Assembly: GCA_040905705.1 (NCBI GenBank)
Contig: JBBDQZ010000057.1
Coordinates: 1-64,000 of the forward strand
From: JBBDQZ01 sp040905705
Lineage (GTDB): Bacteria > Bacteroidota > Rhodothermia > Balneolales > Natronogracilivirgulaceae
DNA length: 64,000 bases
Direction: 5' to 3'
In this document: positions 45,783 through 56,034 of the stretch, piece after piece
How the letters are laid out: each line of letters begins with the position of its first letter
Position numbering within the stretch: position 1 is the first letter of the stretch
The notes under the pieces: model-generated
What the model saw: the letters and a program-made list of their open reading frames with translations, nothing else
Told to the model about the DNA's origin: nothing
Database searches by the model: none
Position numbers and translations under genes: made by a program

Positions 45783-45889
45783 CACGGTGATTGCGACACG
45801 GTGATTGCAGCTATTTTTTACTCAAACAACACCGGGTATCCGTGAATGAAGGAGATCAGAGAAATCCGTACCTTATTGGGATACCCAAT
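45783..45889 (+). promoter_or_regulatory. rimO leader with competing hairpins
   Basis: Two copies of CACGGTGATTGC stand in tandem (45783-45794, 45797-45808). Downstream, the perfect palindrome ATTGGG-ATA-CCCAAT (45875-45889) ends 14 bases before the rimO start. The right part of it, GGATACCC (45879-45886), can instead pair with GGGTATCC (45834-45841), so two exclusive folds are possible. Could be an operator or a leader switch; no ligand is implied. Confidence 0.35.
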
Positions 45890-45903
45890 GATCCATTCAA
45901 TCT

Positions 45904-47268
45904 ATGCGAACTCGTATTCCCCATATCTATGTAGACACGCTCGGCTGTTCAAAGAACCAGGTCGATTCAGAGGTGTTTATCGCCCAGGCGAAAGCCAACG
46001 AATTCAAAATTGTCAACAATCTTGACGAGGCCGATGTCCTGGTCATTAATACCTGCGGATTTATTGAAGACGCCAAAAAGGAGTCCATTGACCATATAAT
46101 GGAAGGGATAGCACTGAAAGAACAGGGCAAACTGGACCGGCTTCTGGTCATGGGGTGTCTTTCGGATCGCTACATGAACGATCTGAAATCGGACATCCCG
46201 GAAGTAGACCAATATTTTGGGAGCAGCCACACTTCGCTTCCCCAAGTGTTACAGGAATTAGGCGGACGTTATCGAAAAGAACTTGTCGGGGAACGGATGC
46301 TGACCAACCCATCGCACTATGCCTATCTGAAAATATCCGAGGGGTGTGACCATACCTGCTCGTTTTGTGCTATTCCCATCATGCGAGGCGGGCATGTATC
46401 ACGCCCGGTGGAAGAACTGGTTTCAGAGGCACAAAAACTTAAATCAAAAGGCGTTCGGGAGTTGATCCTGATCGGGCAGGATCTGACCTGGTACGGGTTG
46501 GATCTGTATGGGAAGCGAATCCTTTCCGATTTACTCAAACGGCTATCGGATATCGGTTTCGACTGGATCCGCCTTCAATACGCTTATCCTGCCAAATTCC
46601 CGATGGATATCCTGCCGGTAATCCGGGAACGCGATAATATATGCAACTACCTCGATATGCCGGTGCAGCACTGCCATACCGAAATTCTCAAATCGATGCG
46701 GCGCGGGTTAAGCGGAAACAGCTTGCGCGAGTTGCTGCATCACATTCGTGATGAAGTACCGGGCATCCGGCTGCGAACAACGCTCATTGTCGGATATCCT
46801 ACCGAATCCCGTGCATATTTCGAAGAGCTGCTTGATTTTGTACGGGAGTTTCGTTTTGAGCGCCTCGGCTGTTTTGCCTATTCACAGGAAGAGGCAACCA
46901 TCGCCTGGGACCTGGGTGATCCCGTTCCGGGCGCGGAGAAACAGCGACGAGTACAGGAATTAATGGCACTTCAGGAGACCATATCGCGAGAGCACAATGA
47001 GGCATTGATCGGCCAGGTGCTGCCGGTCATGATCGATCGTATAGAGAACGGAACGGCATACGGCCGCACCGAATGGGACACTCCGGAAGTCGATAATGAA
47101 GTGATCATTCAACAGGCGATGAATGGGTTCCATCCCCATGAATTACACGGCGGCTCACTTTATGATGTTCACATAACAGATGCAGAAGCGTTTGACCTTT
47201 TTGGCACTATAGCTTCTATCAGGAAAGATGCAGACCGGGTTAAAACGCAAACCCTGCAGAGATTGTAA
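45904..47268 (+). CDS. rimO: Ribosomal protein S12 methylthiotransferase
   Basis: A 454-residue radical-SAM enzyme that adds a methylthio group to an aspartate of ribosomal protein S12. The N-terminal MTTase domain holds cluster cysteines C15, C51 and C85. The radical-SAM motif C148-x3-C152-x2-C155 lies in G-C-D-H-T-C-S-F-C, and a TRAM domain closes the protein. V-D-T-L-G-C-S-K-N-Q-V-D-S-E is diagnostic for RimO against MiaB. Its last 29 bases overlap the convergent outer-membrane protein gene. Confidence 0.95.
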   Translation: MRTRIPHIYVDTLGCSKNQVDSEVFIAQAKANEFKIVNNLDEADVLVINTCGFIEDAKKESIDHIMEGIALKEQGKLDRLLVMGCLSDRYMNDLKSDIPEVDQYFGSSHTSLPQVLQELGGRYRKELVGERMLTNPSHYAYLKISEGCDHTCSFCAIPIMRGGHVSRPVEELVSEAQKLKSKGVRELILIGQDLTWYGLDLYGKRILSDLLKRLSDIGFDWIRLQYAYPAKFPMDILPVIRERDNICNYLDMPVQHCHTEILKSMRRGLSGNSLRELLHHIRDEVPGIRLRTTLIVGYPTESRAYFEELLDFVREFRFERLGCFAYSQEEATIAWDLGDPVPGAEKQRRVQELMALQETISREHNEALIGQVLPVMIDRIENGTAYGRTEWDTPEVDNEVIIQQAMNGFHPHELHGGSLYDVHITDAEAFDLFGTIASIRKDADRVKTQTLQRL

Positions 47269-47893
47269 TCATTCGGTTTTTCTCGCCATTATCATAATCC
47301 TCCTGAAAAACCGGTTCCAGGCCCGTGGTGAATCGTGCATCGAGATAGATCGACAATAACAACAAATGCACCTCCGTCCCGATTCCGACAACCGCTCCGA
47401 ATTCCCGGTCGTTCAAGCGTTCTGTTATATCCGTAGCATCATCGCGCTCCGATTCATAGGAAGAGTCCATTAAAAAGCCGAGATAAGGCCCGGCATACAG
47501 ATGGGGGTCCATCGGCCCGGGCATAGGCAGATATAATTTCATCAACACCGGAATCTGCAGATAATCGATTTTCAGCGGTTCTTCATGTTGTTCGACAGTT
47601 GAAAATGGTCCATTTAATAAATCTTCCTCATCAACATCCACCCGGTAGACGGTTCCAATCCGGGAATACAGAATCTCCGGCTGAATGCCTACCGGTGAGA
47701 GCGGAGGGCTGATATTCAAAAAAGCACCCACATGAAATCCCTTCAGATAATCCGTGTTTTCCGTATTGGAAAGTGTGGCTAAATTGGCTCCGCCTTTCAC
47801 ACCGCCATCAAAAAACTGTGCCTGTACCGGCCACGCCGATAGTATCGCGATACCGTACAGTGTCAAGCCAAATATCTTCTTAAACGTATTCAT
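47240..47893 (-). CDS. PorT-type outer-membrane beta-barrel protein
   Basis: A 217-residue exported protein: signal peptide about residues 1-25 (ending V-Q-A-Q), then alternating beta strands beginning G-V-K-G-G-A-N-L-A-T-L-S, and a terminal strand M-I-T-I-S-A-G-F-A-F with the C-terminal Phe typical of outer-membrane barrels. The size and the G-x-K-G-G-x-N-x-A opening match the PorT/outer-membrane beta-barrel family of Bacteroidota. Function is unknown. The 3' end is read in the opposite direction over the 3' end of rimO. Confidence 0.8.
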   Translation of the reverse strand: MNTFKKIFGLTLYGIAILSAWPVQAQFFDGGVKGGANLATLSNTENTDYLKGFHVGAFLNISPPLSPVGIQPEILYSRIGTVYRVDVDEEDLLNGPFSTVEQHEEPLKIDYLQIPVLMKLYLPMPGPMDPHLYAGPYLGFLMDSSYESERDDATDITERLNDREFGAVVGIGTEVHLLLLSIYLDARFTTGLEPVFQEDYDNGEKNRMITISAGFAF

Positions 47894-47918
47894 ATCTTTT
47901 CAATAAGATAATGCGTCT

Positions 47919-49391
47919 TCATTTACCGATACAAAACCGCGAGAAAATACTCTCAAGTAGATCTTCAGTAGTAATTTCGCCCGTAATTGTGCCCAGTTCG
48001 TTGAGTGCCGCACGCAGATCAATAGCAAGAAAGTCGCCTGTCATGCCCTCCTGCAAGGCATTAAGCGCTTCGCGCATATGATGACGTGCCTTCTCGAGCG
48101 CATCCCGGTGCCTGCTTGATGTGACCAGCAGCTTCCCGGTGTCAATTTCACGATTCTTCAGAACTTCCGATCGCATTCGCTTTTTCATCTCCTCCAAACC
48201 GGTTCCCTCTTTGGCAGAGATCAACAGATCGTATCCGCTATCCGGACCGGCTTGTCCGGGCGCGGATGTTTTTTTTAATTGTTCCGAACCTTTCGTTGGC
48301 CCGGCAACCAAATCTATTTTCGTACCCACAATGAGCAACACTTTCCTTTCCGAACTCTGTCTGATGCGTTCCAGCAACTGCACTTCTTCCTCATCCTGTG
48401 GTTGGGATACATCTTTGAGATAGATAATCAGGTCGGCATTGGCAATCGCCGATTCCGACCTCCGGACTCCTTCCGATTCAATCTCATCCACAGTCTCTCT
48501 CAAACCGGCCGTATCAATTAACGTGAACATCAGGCCATCATAGCTCCAATCGGCATCAATCACATCCCTGGTCGTGCCCGCTGTAGCCGAAACAATGGCC
48601 CGGTCTTTCCCCATAAGCGTATTCAGCAGTGTTGATTTACCGGCATTCGGCCGGCCAATGAAAACGGTCTGCACTCCGTATTTTACCAACCGGCCCGATT
48701 CATATGTATCCAATAACCGGCCGATTTCCGCATCCACATCCTGCAACAGCTTCTCCAATTCCGCTTTGTTCGCAAATTCCACATCCTCTTCGATGAAATC
48801 GAGCTCGAGCTCTACCATGGCCGTTGCATCGATAACCCTTTGACGGAAAGCCATAACATGCCGGCCTAATGCCCCCTCCAGTTGTTGCGTCGCCGCTTCC
48901 ACCGCTTTGCGGCTCCGGGCGTGAATCAGATCCGCCACCGCTTCAGCTTGTGACAACTCCATTTTGCCGTTCAGAAACGCCCGCTGTGTAAATTCTCCGG
49001 GTTCCGCATGACGCACCCCCTGTCGCAGAATCGTTTCGAGCACTTCCTGAGTCACCAAAACCCCGCCGTGACATGATACTTCCACGATATCTTCACCTGT
49101 ATATGAACCGGGAGAACGAAACAGTGTTGCAACCACTTCATCGACAACGCGATTTCCATCGATGATTCGTCCGAAATGTGCGGTGTGGGTAGATTGGGCG
49201 GAGAGCTCTTTTCCACGAAACACTCCGGACACCTTTTCGATAGCATCTTTCCCCGAAACCCGGATTACCGCAATACCTGCTTCCCCCACAGCGGTGGCAA
49301 TAGCGGCTATAGCCGGTTTTTGATTTACCTCTGCAGACCCGGAACCTTTGGATTTATAGGGCGGTTTTTTGCTGTTTTGCAAATTCTTCAC
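47919..49391 (-). CDS. mnmE: tRNA modification GTPase MnmE
   Basis: A 490-residue tRNA-modifying GTPase that, with MnmG, adds carboxymethylaminomethyl groups to wobble uridine 34. The N-terminal folate-binding domain begins near residue 27 (I-A-A-I-A-T-A-V-G-E-A-G-I-A-V-I-R-V-S-G). The G domain has G-R-P-N-A-G-K-S (246-253), D-T-A-G-L-R-E-T and T-K-I-D. The C-terminal F-C-I-G-K is intact. The first ~24 residues, Lys/Ser-rich, exceed the usual start, so the true start may lie a little downstream. A 25-base gap separates it from the downstream outer-membrane barrel gene. Confidence 0.95.
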   Translation of the reverse strand: MKNLQNSKKPPYKSKGSGSAEVNQKPAIAAIATAVGEAGIAVIRVSGKDAIEKVSGVFRGKELSAQSTHTAHFGRIIDGNRVVDEVVATLFRSPGSYTGEDIVEVSCHGGVLVTQEVLETILRQGVRHAEPGEFTQRAFLNGKMELSQAEAVADLIHARSRKAVEAATQQLEGALGRHVMAFRQRVIDATAMVELELDFIEEDVEFANKAELEKLLQDVDAEIGRLLDTYESGRLVKYGVQTVFIGRPNAGKSTLLNTLMGKDRAIVSATAGTTRDVIDADWSYDGLMFTLIDTAGLRETVDEIESEGVRRSESAIANADLIIYLKDVSQPQDEEEVQLLERIRQSSERKVLLIVGTKIDLVAGPTKGSEQLKKTSAPGQAGPDSGYDLLISAKEGTGLEEMKKRMRSEVLKNREIDTGKLLVTSSRHRDALEKARHHMREALNALQEGMTGDFLAIDLRAALNELGTITGEITTEDLLESIFSRFCIGK

Positions 49392-49666
49392 ATAATTTAC
49401 CGTTTTGTGTCAAATCAACTCCATCATCTGGAAATGCGGTATATGTACATCCCGAAGGTATCTTCGCTCCAGTACTTGTAATCGATTTCATCCCCTGAAA
49501 ATACAAAACCTGCTCATCCCAATCGATACCACATCCGTTGATCCACACAACACTTCCCATACTTGTGAATAAACACACATTAAAGTATTATCCCCGATTA
49601 ACAGGGTTTAATATGCAAACGCCGGTGCCCATTTAATCAAACCGGCTCAGAACACGGAGGCTTGCT

Positions 49667-51199
49667 TTGATCTTCTTCATCGTTGTCATCGGATACCTGA
49701 TCCTGCTGATGTCCATTTCCATCTGGAAAAGTTTTAGGATCCATAACCAGGAGGATTTCATGGTTGCAGGCCGGTCGGTCTCCACGCCGAAACTGGTGGG
49801 AACGCTGTTATGCACCTGGATGGGATCTGGCAGCCTGCTCGCCGGTGCAGGCCTCGCTGCCAAAATCGGGTTCTCCGAGCTCTGGATGGCGGCCGGCGCC
49901 TGGGTCGCTATTGTAATCGTCTTCTTTCTGGCCGGGCGGGTCCGCAGAATTGCTGAATTCACCGTTCCGGACATACTTGAACTTCGTTACAACAAATGGG
50001 CCCGCATACTTGGTACGATTGTGATCGTGATCGCCTACACAACCATTGTCGGATACCAATTCCGCGCCGGTGGTTTCGTACTCGACCTGGTGGCCGGTAT
50101 CCCGGAATGGCAGGGTGTACTGCTTACCGCCGGCTTTATTGTGATCTTCACCGCCTTTGCCGGAATGCTCTCCATCGTCTCGGTCGACATTATCAACGGC
50201 GCGGTGATTACGGCAGCTGTGGTTATCTCCGTTCCGCTTGTGTATATCCATATCGGTGGAGCTGATCATCTGTCGGCCACACTCGACTCTTCCCATTTTA
50301 CATTTTTCGGTGAAAATAATTTCTGGTGGGCGATGGGAGTTTTTCTGCCCACGTTCTTCCTGTTGTTGGGAGAATCGAATATGTATCAGAAATTTTTCTC
50401 GGCTCGAAACGAAAAATCGGCTAAAACTGCGGTGGTATGGTGGGTGATCGGAACCATCATTGTGGAAACCGCTCTTGCCTCTCTGGCCATCTTCGCTTTC
50501 AGTTATTTTAATGCCCTTCCGGCTGGCTCCGAATTTTTCCTGGGCAGTGCTGACTCTGAACGCATCATCCTGCATACCGCCCGGTACGGCTCGGAAATTG
50601 GTCTGCCATTGATAGTCGGACTGCTACTGATCTGTGCATCAGTCGCCATCATCACTTCCACCGGCAACAGTTTCCTGCTGACACCGTCCACCAATCTGAC
50701 CCGCGACATCTACCAGCGTTTCATCAATCCGGATGCCGACAGCCGTTTTATCGTGGTTTATCAACGGATGATGGTGGTTCTTCTGGGTGTGCTGGCATAT
50801 CTGTTGCTTACCCAGTTTGAGACCGTACTGGCGATGGCGCTGACAGCCTATACGATGGTCGGTGCCGGCCTTACCCCTGCATTACTGGCCGCTTTTTTAT
50901 GGAAAAGGGTAACTGAGGCGGGAGGCGTTGCATCGATCGCAACCGGTATGGGAGTTACCCTGTTCATTACGGTTGCAAATGCCATCCTGTCCTCCCTGAC
51001 CGGTGAACAGCTCCTGAATGAACAATATATCATACTTCCGGCCGCATCAGCCTCCATTCTGGCATTGATTGTGGTTTCACTGCTCACACCGCCCGACCCT
51101 TCATCCAGGTGGAGCCGGTTCTATACCGGGGAAGCTTCTCTTGCCGATGCCCTTCAGGAGCAAAAAAAAATACCCCGATGTTGTAGTCCGGGAGGATAA
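49667..51199 (+). CDS. Sodium:solute symporter family protein
   Basis: A 510-residue transporter with about 13 membrane helices of the SSF family. F-M-V-A-G-R-S-V-S and the sodium-site helix W-M-G-S-G-S-L-L-A-G-A-G appear early; G-A-G-L-T-P-A-L-L-A-A-F-L-W-K-R late. Solute unknown. The start is TTG at 49667, backed by GGAGG six bases upstream (49656-49660). Near the end a nine-A run precedes a short Cys/Pro/Gly tail, a place where slippage could alter the C-terminus. The 275-base gap upstream to mnmE shows no clear gene; a minus-strand frame from 49560 reaching into mnmE lacks a ribosome site. Confidence 0.88.
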   Translation: MIFFIVVIGYLILLMSISIWKSFRIHNQEDFMVAGRSVSTPKLVGTLLCTWMGSGSLLAGAGLAAKIGFSELWMAAGAWVAIVIVFFLAGRVRRIAEFTVPDILELRYNKWARILGTIVIVIAYTTIVGYQFRAGGFVLDLVAGIPEWQGVLLTAGFIVIFTAFAGMLSIVSVDIINGAVITAAVVISVPLVYIHIGGADHLSATLDSSHFTFFGENNFWWAMGVFLPTFFLLLGESNMYQKFFSARNEKSAKTAVVWWVIGTIIVETALASLAIFAFSYFNALPAGSEFFLGSADSERIILHTARYGSEIGLPLIVGLLLICASVAIITSTGNSFLLTPSTNLTRDIYQRFINPDADSRFIVVYQRMMVVLLGVLAYLLLTQFETVLAMALTAYTMVGAGLTPALLAAFLWKRVTEAGGVASIATGMGVTLFITVANAILSSLTGEQLLNEQYIILPAASASILALIVVSLLTPPDPSSRWSRFYTGEASLADALQEQKKIPRCCSPGG

Positions 51200-51307
51200 A
51201 AGCTTAAATAATGATAAAAATCCAAGCTTTTGCATGTGAAATATCGTAGTATCCTATTCGGAAGATGTAAAAATATTTTTTGAACCCGAAAATATATAAT
51301 TTTAGCT

Positions 51308-54067
51308 ATGACACTTCGCATTCTGCGGATCGTTCTTTTTATTCTGGTCCCGCTTATCCTGCTGATTATCACCTCCAGCTGGATCATGGAATGGCTTTGG
51401 CTTCGGGAATTGGGCTATACCGAAGTATTCCGTGTGTTGAAAAGCACGCAATTGCTATTATTTTCAGGGACTTTTTTCCTGAGTGGTATCTACCTTGTAT
51501 CCAATTTCCGCTGGCTCGCACGTCAGATGGGACCCTCGCGATTTGTCTCGATCCTTGCCGGAAACCTGAACATCGCCATCCCTCCGGATCGTCAACAGAA
51601 ATGGATCCGGCGCGCTTTTACCGGGGCCGCTATAGGGATTGCATTGATCTTTGCTTTTGCAATCATGATTCGGTGGGACGATACCCTCCGTTTTTTCTGG
51701 AGTCAACCCATGGGCGCCGTTGACCCTGTTTTCGGAAAAGAGATCAGTTTCTACATGTTCCAGCTTCCGATATTAAATTTGTTGCAGAGTTCGTTGGCCG
51801 CACTCACTTTTTTCACAACGTTCCTGCTGGCTGTCCTTTATTTTGCCACTGATATGATCAGCGCCCGCCCGGGCCAGGGCTTTCGTGCCCATCCTGCCGC
51901 ACTGATACAGATCAAAATTAACATGGCCATCTGGCTTCTTGCTCTTTCAGCCGGGTTTTTCCTGTCGCGATATGAGTTGCTCTTTCGGGCGGACGGTGTT
52001 GTTTTTGGGGCCGGCTATACCCACGTGGTCATTGAGCTTCCGGCATTATGGGCCGCTTCCGGTCTGACCGCACTGCTTGCCGTGCTGTTGATCGCAAGCA
52101 GGTGGATCTCCCTCAACAAAATACTTGCCGGAGTAGCCGGACTCATTGTGCTTACATTGCTTGTCGGTCGCCTTTTATTGCCGACTGCAATACAGCAATT
52201 CCGGGTAAATCCTTACGAACTGGAAATCGAACGCCCGTACATTGAACGCAATATTGAAATGACGCGCCTGTCTTACGGATTTGACAGGATTCGTGAAATC
52301 GACTATCCGGCCGACGATACCCTTCGCGCGGATGATATCCGGAACAATCAGAATGTAATTGAGAATATCCGCCTGTGGGATCCGCGGCTGCTGATCCAAA
52401 CGTACCGGCAGCTCCAGGAGATCCGTCCATATTACCAGTTCAATGCCGTGAATATTGACCGGTACATAATTGACGGTAGAAAACAACAGGTAATGCTTGC
52501 CGGACGGGAACTGGCACCCCAGCTTCCGGATGCCTCCAATACCTGGGTCAACAGGCACCTTCAATATACCCATGGTTTCGGCGTGGCCATGAGTCCGGTC
52601 AACCTGACCAACAGCCAGGGTGAACCCGTCATGCTGGCCCGCGACCTCCCGCCTGTCACACATCCGGATATTGATATCCGGAATGCGGCAATTTATTACG
52701 GAATGGAGAATTCGGGATACTATATTGTCAATACGGAAACCGAGGAACTGCACTATCCTTCCGGAGATGCCAACGTCTACCATAACTATTCCGGAAACGG
52801 TGGCATACCTTTCCGGAGCTGGTTATACCGTCTGCTGTTTGCCTGGGAGCTGGGTGAAATCAATATACTGCTCTCCGATTATATCACGCCTGAAAGCCGG
52901 ATTCAAATCTGGCGTGGTGTCCAGGACCGCATCAACCGGATTACGCCTTTCCTTGTACTCGACGAAGATCCATACCTGGTCGTGCATGACGGTCGTCTGG
53001 TCTGGATCCAGGATGCCTACACCACCTCTTCCAAATTTCCCTATTCCGATCCTCATGGATCGATCAACTACATCCGCAACCCGGTCAAGATTGTAGTCGA
53101 CGCCTATGAGGGATCGGTCGATTACTATGTCGTGGATGACAGTGACCCAATAATCCGGATTTACAGCGAAATATTTCCCAACCTGTTTCAGCCGGCCGAA
53201 GCAGTCCCTGAAGGACTTGCCGAACATTTCCGTTACCCGGTCAATCTGTTTGAAGTACAGCTGGAAAAGTATAACCGCTATCATATGGTCAATCCGAGAG
53301 TATTTTATAATGACGAGGATCGCTGGCAGCGGCCGTTCGAACAGTATGGCGGACAGCGCATGCTGATGGAACCCTATTATGTGCTGGGCCGGTTGCCCGG
53401 GGATAATACAAATCCGGACGAACTGGAGTTCAAGCTGATCAGCCCGCTCACACCTCAAGGCCGCAACAACATGATTGCATGGATGGCAGCTCGATCGGAT
53501 CCAGCGCATTATGGAGAGCTGGTGACCTACCGGCTGCCGAAAGACCGCTTGATATTCGGGCCGGCACAGATCGAGTCACGCATTGATCAGGATCCGGAAA
53601 TTTCGCGACAACTGGCTCTTTGGGATCAGCGGGGCTCACGGGTCATCCGGGGCAACCTCTTGGTAGTTCCGATCGAGAATTCGTTCATGTATGTGGAGCC
53701 GGTATTTTTACTGGCCGAACGGGACGATATTCCACAGCTACAGCGGGTGATCGTGGCTGTAGGAAATGACATATCCATGCAACCGACCATACAGGCCGCG
53801 ATGATTGACCTGTTCGGGGATGATGCTGATTTTCTTGACACGGATGTCGCACCGGTATCGATACCGGACGAAGAGGAGTTGATTTCCGCAATGGATGAGC
53901 CATTGCCGGTTCAGGAACCGGAAGGACCCACTATGGAAGATATGACATCCCGCGAATTGGAAGAGATACGCACATTATGGCGCGATCTGCGCCAGGCCAT
54001 GAACGATGGCAACTGGGCTCGTTATGGTGAGCTGCTGGAAGATCTGGATAGCAGGCTGGAAGAGTAG
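51308..54067 (+). CDS. UPF0182 family membrane protein
   Basis: A 919-residue protein with about seven membrane helices in the first 310 residues, then a large soluble, presumably extracytoplasmic region and an acidic tail (E-E-L-I-S-A-M-D-E-P-L-P-V onwards). W-L-W-L-R-E-L-G-Y near the start and G-E-L-V-T-Y-R-L-P-K-D-R-L-I-F-G-P-A-Q-I-E-S-R-I-D-Q-D in the soluble part are hallmarks of UPF0182 (COG1615). Function is unknown for the whole family. It appears to be transcribed alone, with 94 bases before the gamma-glutamyltransferase gene. Confidence 0.93.
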   Translation: MTLRILRIVLFILVPLILLIITSSWIMEWLWLRELGYTEVFRVLKSTQLLLFSGTFFLSGIYLVSNFRWLARQMGPSRFVSILAGNLNIAIPPDRQQKWIRRAFTGAAIGIALIFAFAIMIRWDDTLRFFWSQPMGAVDPVFGKEISFYMFQLPILNLLQSSLAALTFFTTFLLAVLYFATDMISARPGQGFRAHPAALIQIKINMAIWLLALSAGFFLSRYELLFRADGVVFGAGYTHVVIELPALWAASGLTALLAVLLIASRWISLNKILAGVAGLIVLTLLVGRLLLPTAIQQFRVNPYELEIERPYIERNIEMTRLSYGFDRIREIDYPADDTLRADDIRNNQNVIENIRLWDPRLLIQTYRQLQEIRPYYQFNAVNIDRYIIDGRKQQVMLAGRELAPQLPDASNTWVNRHLQYTHGFGVAMSPVNLTNSQGEPVMLARDLPPVTHPDIDIRNAAIYYGMENSGYYIVNTETEELHYPSGDANVYHNYSGNGGIPFRSWLYRLLFAWELGEINILLSDYITPESRIQIWRGVQDRINRITPFLVLDEDPYLVVHDGRLVWIQDAYTTSSKFPYSDPHGSINYIRNPVKIVVDAYEGSVDYYVVDDSDPIIRIYSEIFPNLFQPAEAVPEGLAEHFRYPVNLFEVQLEKYNRYHMVNPRVFYNDEDRWQRPFEQYGGQRMLMEPYYVLGRLPGDNTNPDELEFKLISPLTPQGRNNMIAWMAARSDPAHYGELVTYRLPKDRLIFGPAQIESRIDQDPEISRQLALWDQRGSRVIRGNLLVVPIENSFMYVEPVFLLAERDDIPQLQRVIVAVGNDISMQPTIQAAMIDLFGDDADFLDTDVAPVSIPDEEELISAMDEPLPVQEPEGPTMEDMTSRELEEIRTLWRDLRQAMNDGNWARYGELLEDLDSRLEE

Positions 54068-54161
54068 TCGTGCCCTGGGGAGTCCCGGTTGATTAAAGCT
54101 AATCATTCCACCATCTTAACATTGGCAACTCATCATTCCTCAACAAGCTTCCGATTCAGCC

Positions 54162-55991
54162 ATGAATCATTCCGTATGTAACAAAATACGCTTCCTGCTA
54201 TTTCTTTTCTTGTTTGGAATTTTATTTGGTGGCTGCTATAAGACCATTGAAACCGGAATACATTACCGCATACCCGATCCGGCCTTTGGGGATCGCGATT
54301 ATTTGTCAGAAACCGATCGGAAACGATTTGAATTTGCCGTGGCTACCGCTAATCCGTTAGCAACGGACGCCGGGTTTCAGGTCATACAAAATGGTGGATC
54401 CGCTGTAGACGCTGTTATCGCTGTACAAATGGTTCTTTCACTGGTAGAACCGCAATCAAGTGGAATCGGGGGAGGAGCGTTTATGTTGACCTGGGATGGT
54501 GCCGACATTTTCGCTTATAATGGCCGGGAAAAGGCACCGGGAAGTGCCGAAAGCGATCTCTTTTTGGATGAGAACGGAGACGAGCTCTCCTTTACCGACG
54601 CCGTTCTCAGCGGACTTTCCGTGGGTGTTCCGGGTACTGTAGCCATGCTGGAGCAGGCACACCAAAAACATGGCCGCCTCCCATGGGCCGATTTGTTTGA
54701 ACCGGCAATCACACTGGCTGAAGCGGGATTTCATATCAGCCCCCGACTTCATAACGCTCTGACCCGGGATGAACAGCTGCGAAAAGACGAAATTGCCTCT
54801 GCATTGTATTACGATGAAGATGGAGCCGCACATCCCATTGGCTATAAATTACAAAATCCGGCGCTTGCAGCGATATTACGACGTATTTCAAAAGAAGGCA
54901 GCTCCGCTTTTTATCATGGTGAAATCGCACGGGATATTTTGAATCGTATTCATACCCATCCGCGCCCCGGCCTGATGACCAGGGAAGACCTGGCCGTATA
55001 CCCGGAACAAAACCTGACTGTGAATGCGATCTGCACGGCCTGGCGATCATATAATATCTGCGGTTTTCCACCCCCTTCCTCCGGACATCTTACCATCATG
55101 CAAATACTCGGTATTATGGAAAAGGTTGACGTGCCGCCCGTTACACTGATTAATGGTTATATTCCACCGGCAGAGTGGCTGCACTATTATTTGGAGGCTT
55201 CCAAACTGGCATTTGCTGATCGTAACCGCTATATAGCCGACCCGAAATTTGCCGATCCTCCCGGGATCAACTGGGAAAGTCTTCTGCTGCCCGAATATCT
55301 GACAGAACGTGCTTCCCTGATTAAAAAGGAGACCATGAATGAGGCCATGCCCGGCACCCCGATGGTACAGAGTGATGTTAACGGCTTGCATCCTGTCCAA
55401 CCTGAGTGGGGAACCAGTCATATCAGCATTGTGGACCACCATGGTATGGCCGTTTCCATGACTACTTCCATCGAGCAGGAATTCGGCAGCCGCATCATGT
55501 CCGATGGGGGAACCGGATTAAAAGGCGGTTTTCATTTGAACAATGAGCTTACCGATTTTTCACGCGTACCGGAAGATGACCAGGGACGGCTTATCGCCAA
55601 TCGGGTGGAAGGCGGCAAACAGCCCCGATCAAGCATGAGTCCCACACTGATTTTCGACCGGGAATCAGGAAATTTGGTTGCTGCTGTGGGTTCTCCAGGA
55701 GGAGCGGGAATCATTCATTATACAGCCAAAACTATCATAGGAATGCTGGATTGGGAACTGGCCCCTCAACAAGCCATAAACGTTCCCAATTTCACCAATT
55801 TCAACACTTCTCAGGTGATGCTCGAAGATGGTGAGTTTCCTGCCGAAATCATCGGAAACCTGGAACAAAAGGGACACGAAGTCAGTCCGGATGACTTGAC
55901 CAGCGGGCTGCAGGTGATTTTACGGCTGCCGGACGGGTCGCTCCTCGGTGGCGCCGATCCCCGACGGGAAAGCCTGCTTATGGGTCAGTAA
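54162..55991 (+). CDS. ggt: Gamma-glutamyltransferase, lipoprotein form
   Basis: A 609-residue N-terminal-nucleophile enzyme that hydrolyses or transfers the gamma-glutamyl group of glutathione-type peptides. The leader ends L-F-G-G-C25, a lipobox. N-G-R122-E-K-A-P binds the substrate carboxylate. The autoproteolysis site is E-W-G-T418-S-H-I-S-I, where Thr418 becomes the nucleophile of the small subunit. S-P-G-G-A-G and the D-G-G-T-G loop follow. It probably faces the periplasm. As the window encodes bshA (bacillithiol), the physiological substrate need not be glutathione. Confidence 0.93.
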   Translation: MNHSVCNKIRFLLFLFLFGILFGGCYKTIETGIHYRIPDPAFGDRDYLSETDRKRFEFAVATANPLATDAGFQVIQNGGSAVDAVIAVQMVLSLVEPQSSGIGGGAFMLTWDGADIFAYNGREKAPGSAESDLFLDENGDELSFTDAVLSGLSVGVPGTVAMLEQAHQKHGRLPWADLFEPAITLAEAGFHISPRLHNALTRDEQLRKDEIASALYYDEDGAAHPIGYKLQNPALAAILRRISKEGSSAFYHGEIARDILNRIHTHPRPGLMTREDLAVYPEQNLTVNAICTAWRSYNICGFPPPSSGHLTIMQILGIMEKVDVPPVTLINGYIPPAEWLHYYLEASKLAFADRNRYIADPKFADPPGINWESLLLPEYLTERASLIKKETMNEAMPGTPMVQSDVNGLHPVQPEWGTSHISIVDHHGMAVSMTTSIEQEFGSRIMSDGGTGLKGGFHLNNELTDFSRVPEDDQGRLIANRVEGGKQPRSSMSPTLIFDRESGNLVAAVGSPGGAGIIHYTAKTIIGMLDWELAPQQAINVPNFTNFNTSQVMLEDGEFPAEIIGNLEQKGHEVSPDDLTSGLQVILRLPDGSLLGGADPRRESLLMGQ

Positions 55992-56034
55992 GATGAGATC
56001 CGGTGAACGGCAAAGCGACATGTGATTGCCCGTG

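Noticed and set aside
49354..49578. 74-codon minus-strand frame overlapping the start of mnmE
   Set aside because: No ribosome site, overlaps mnmE coding sequence by 38 bases, and matches no family I know.
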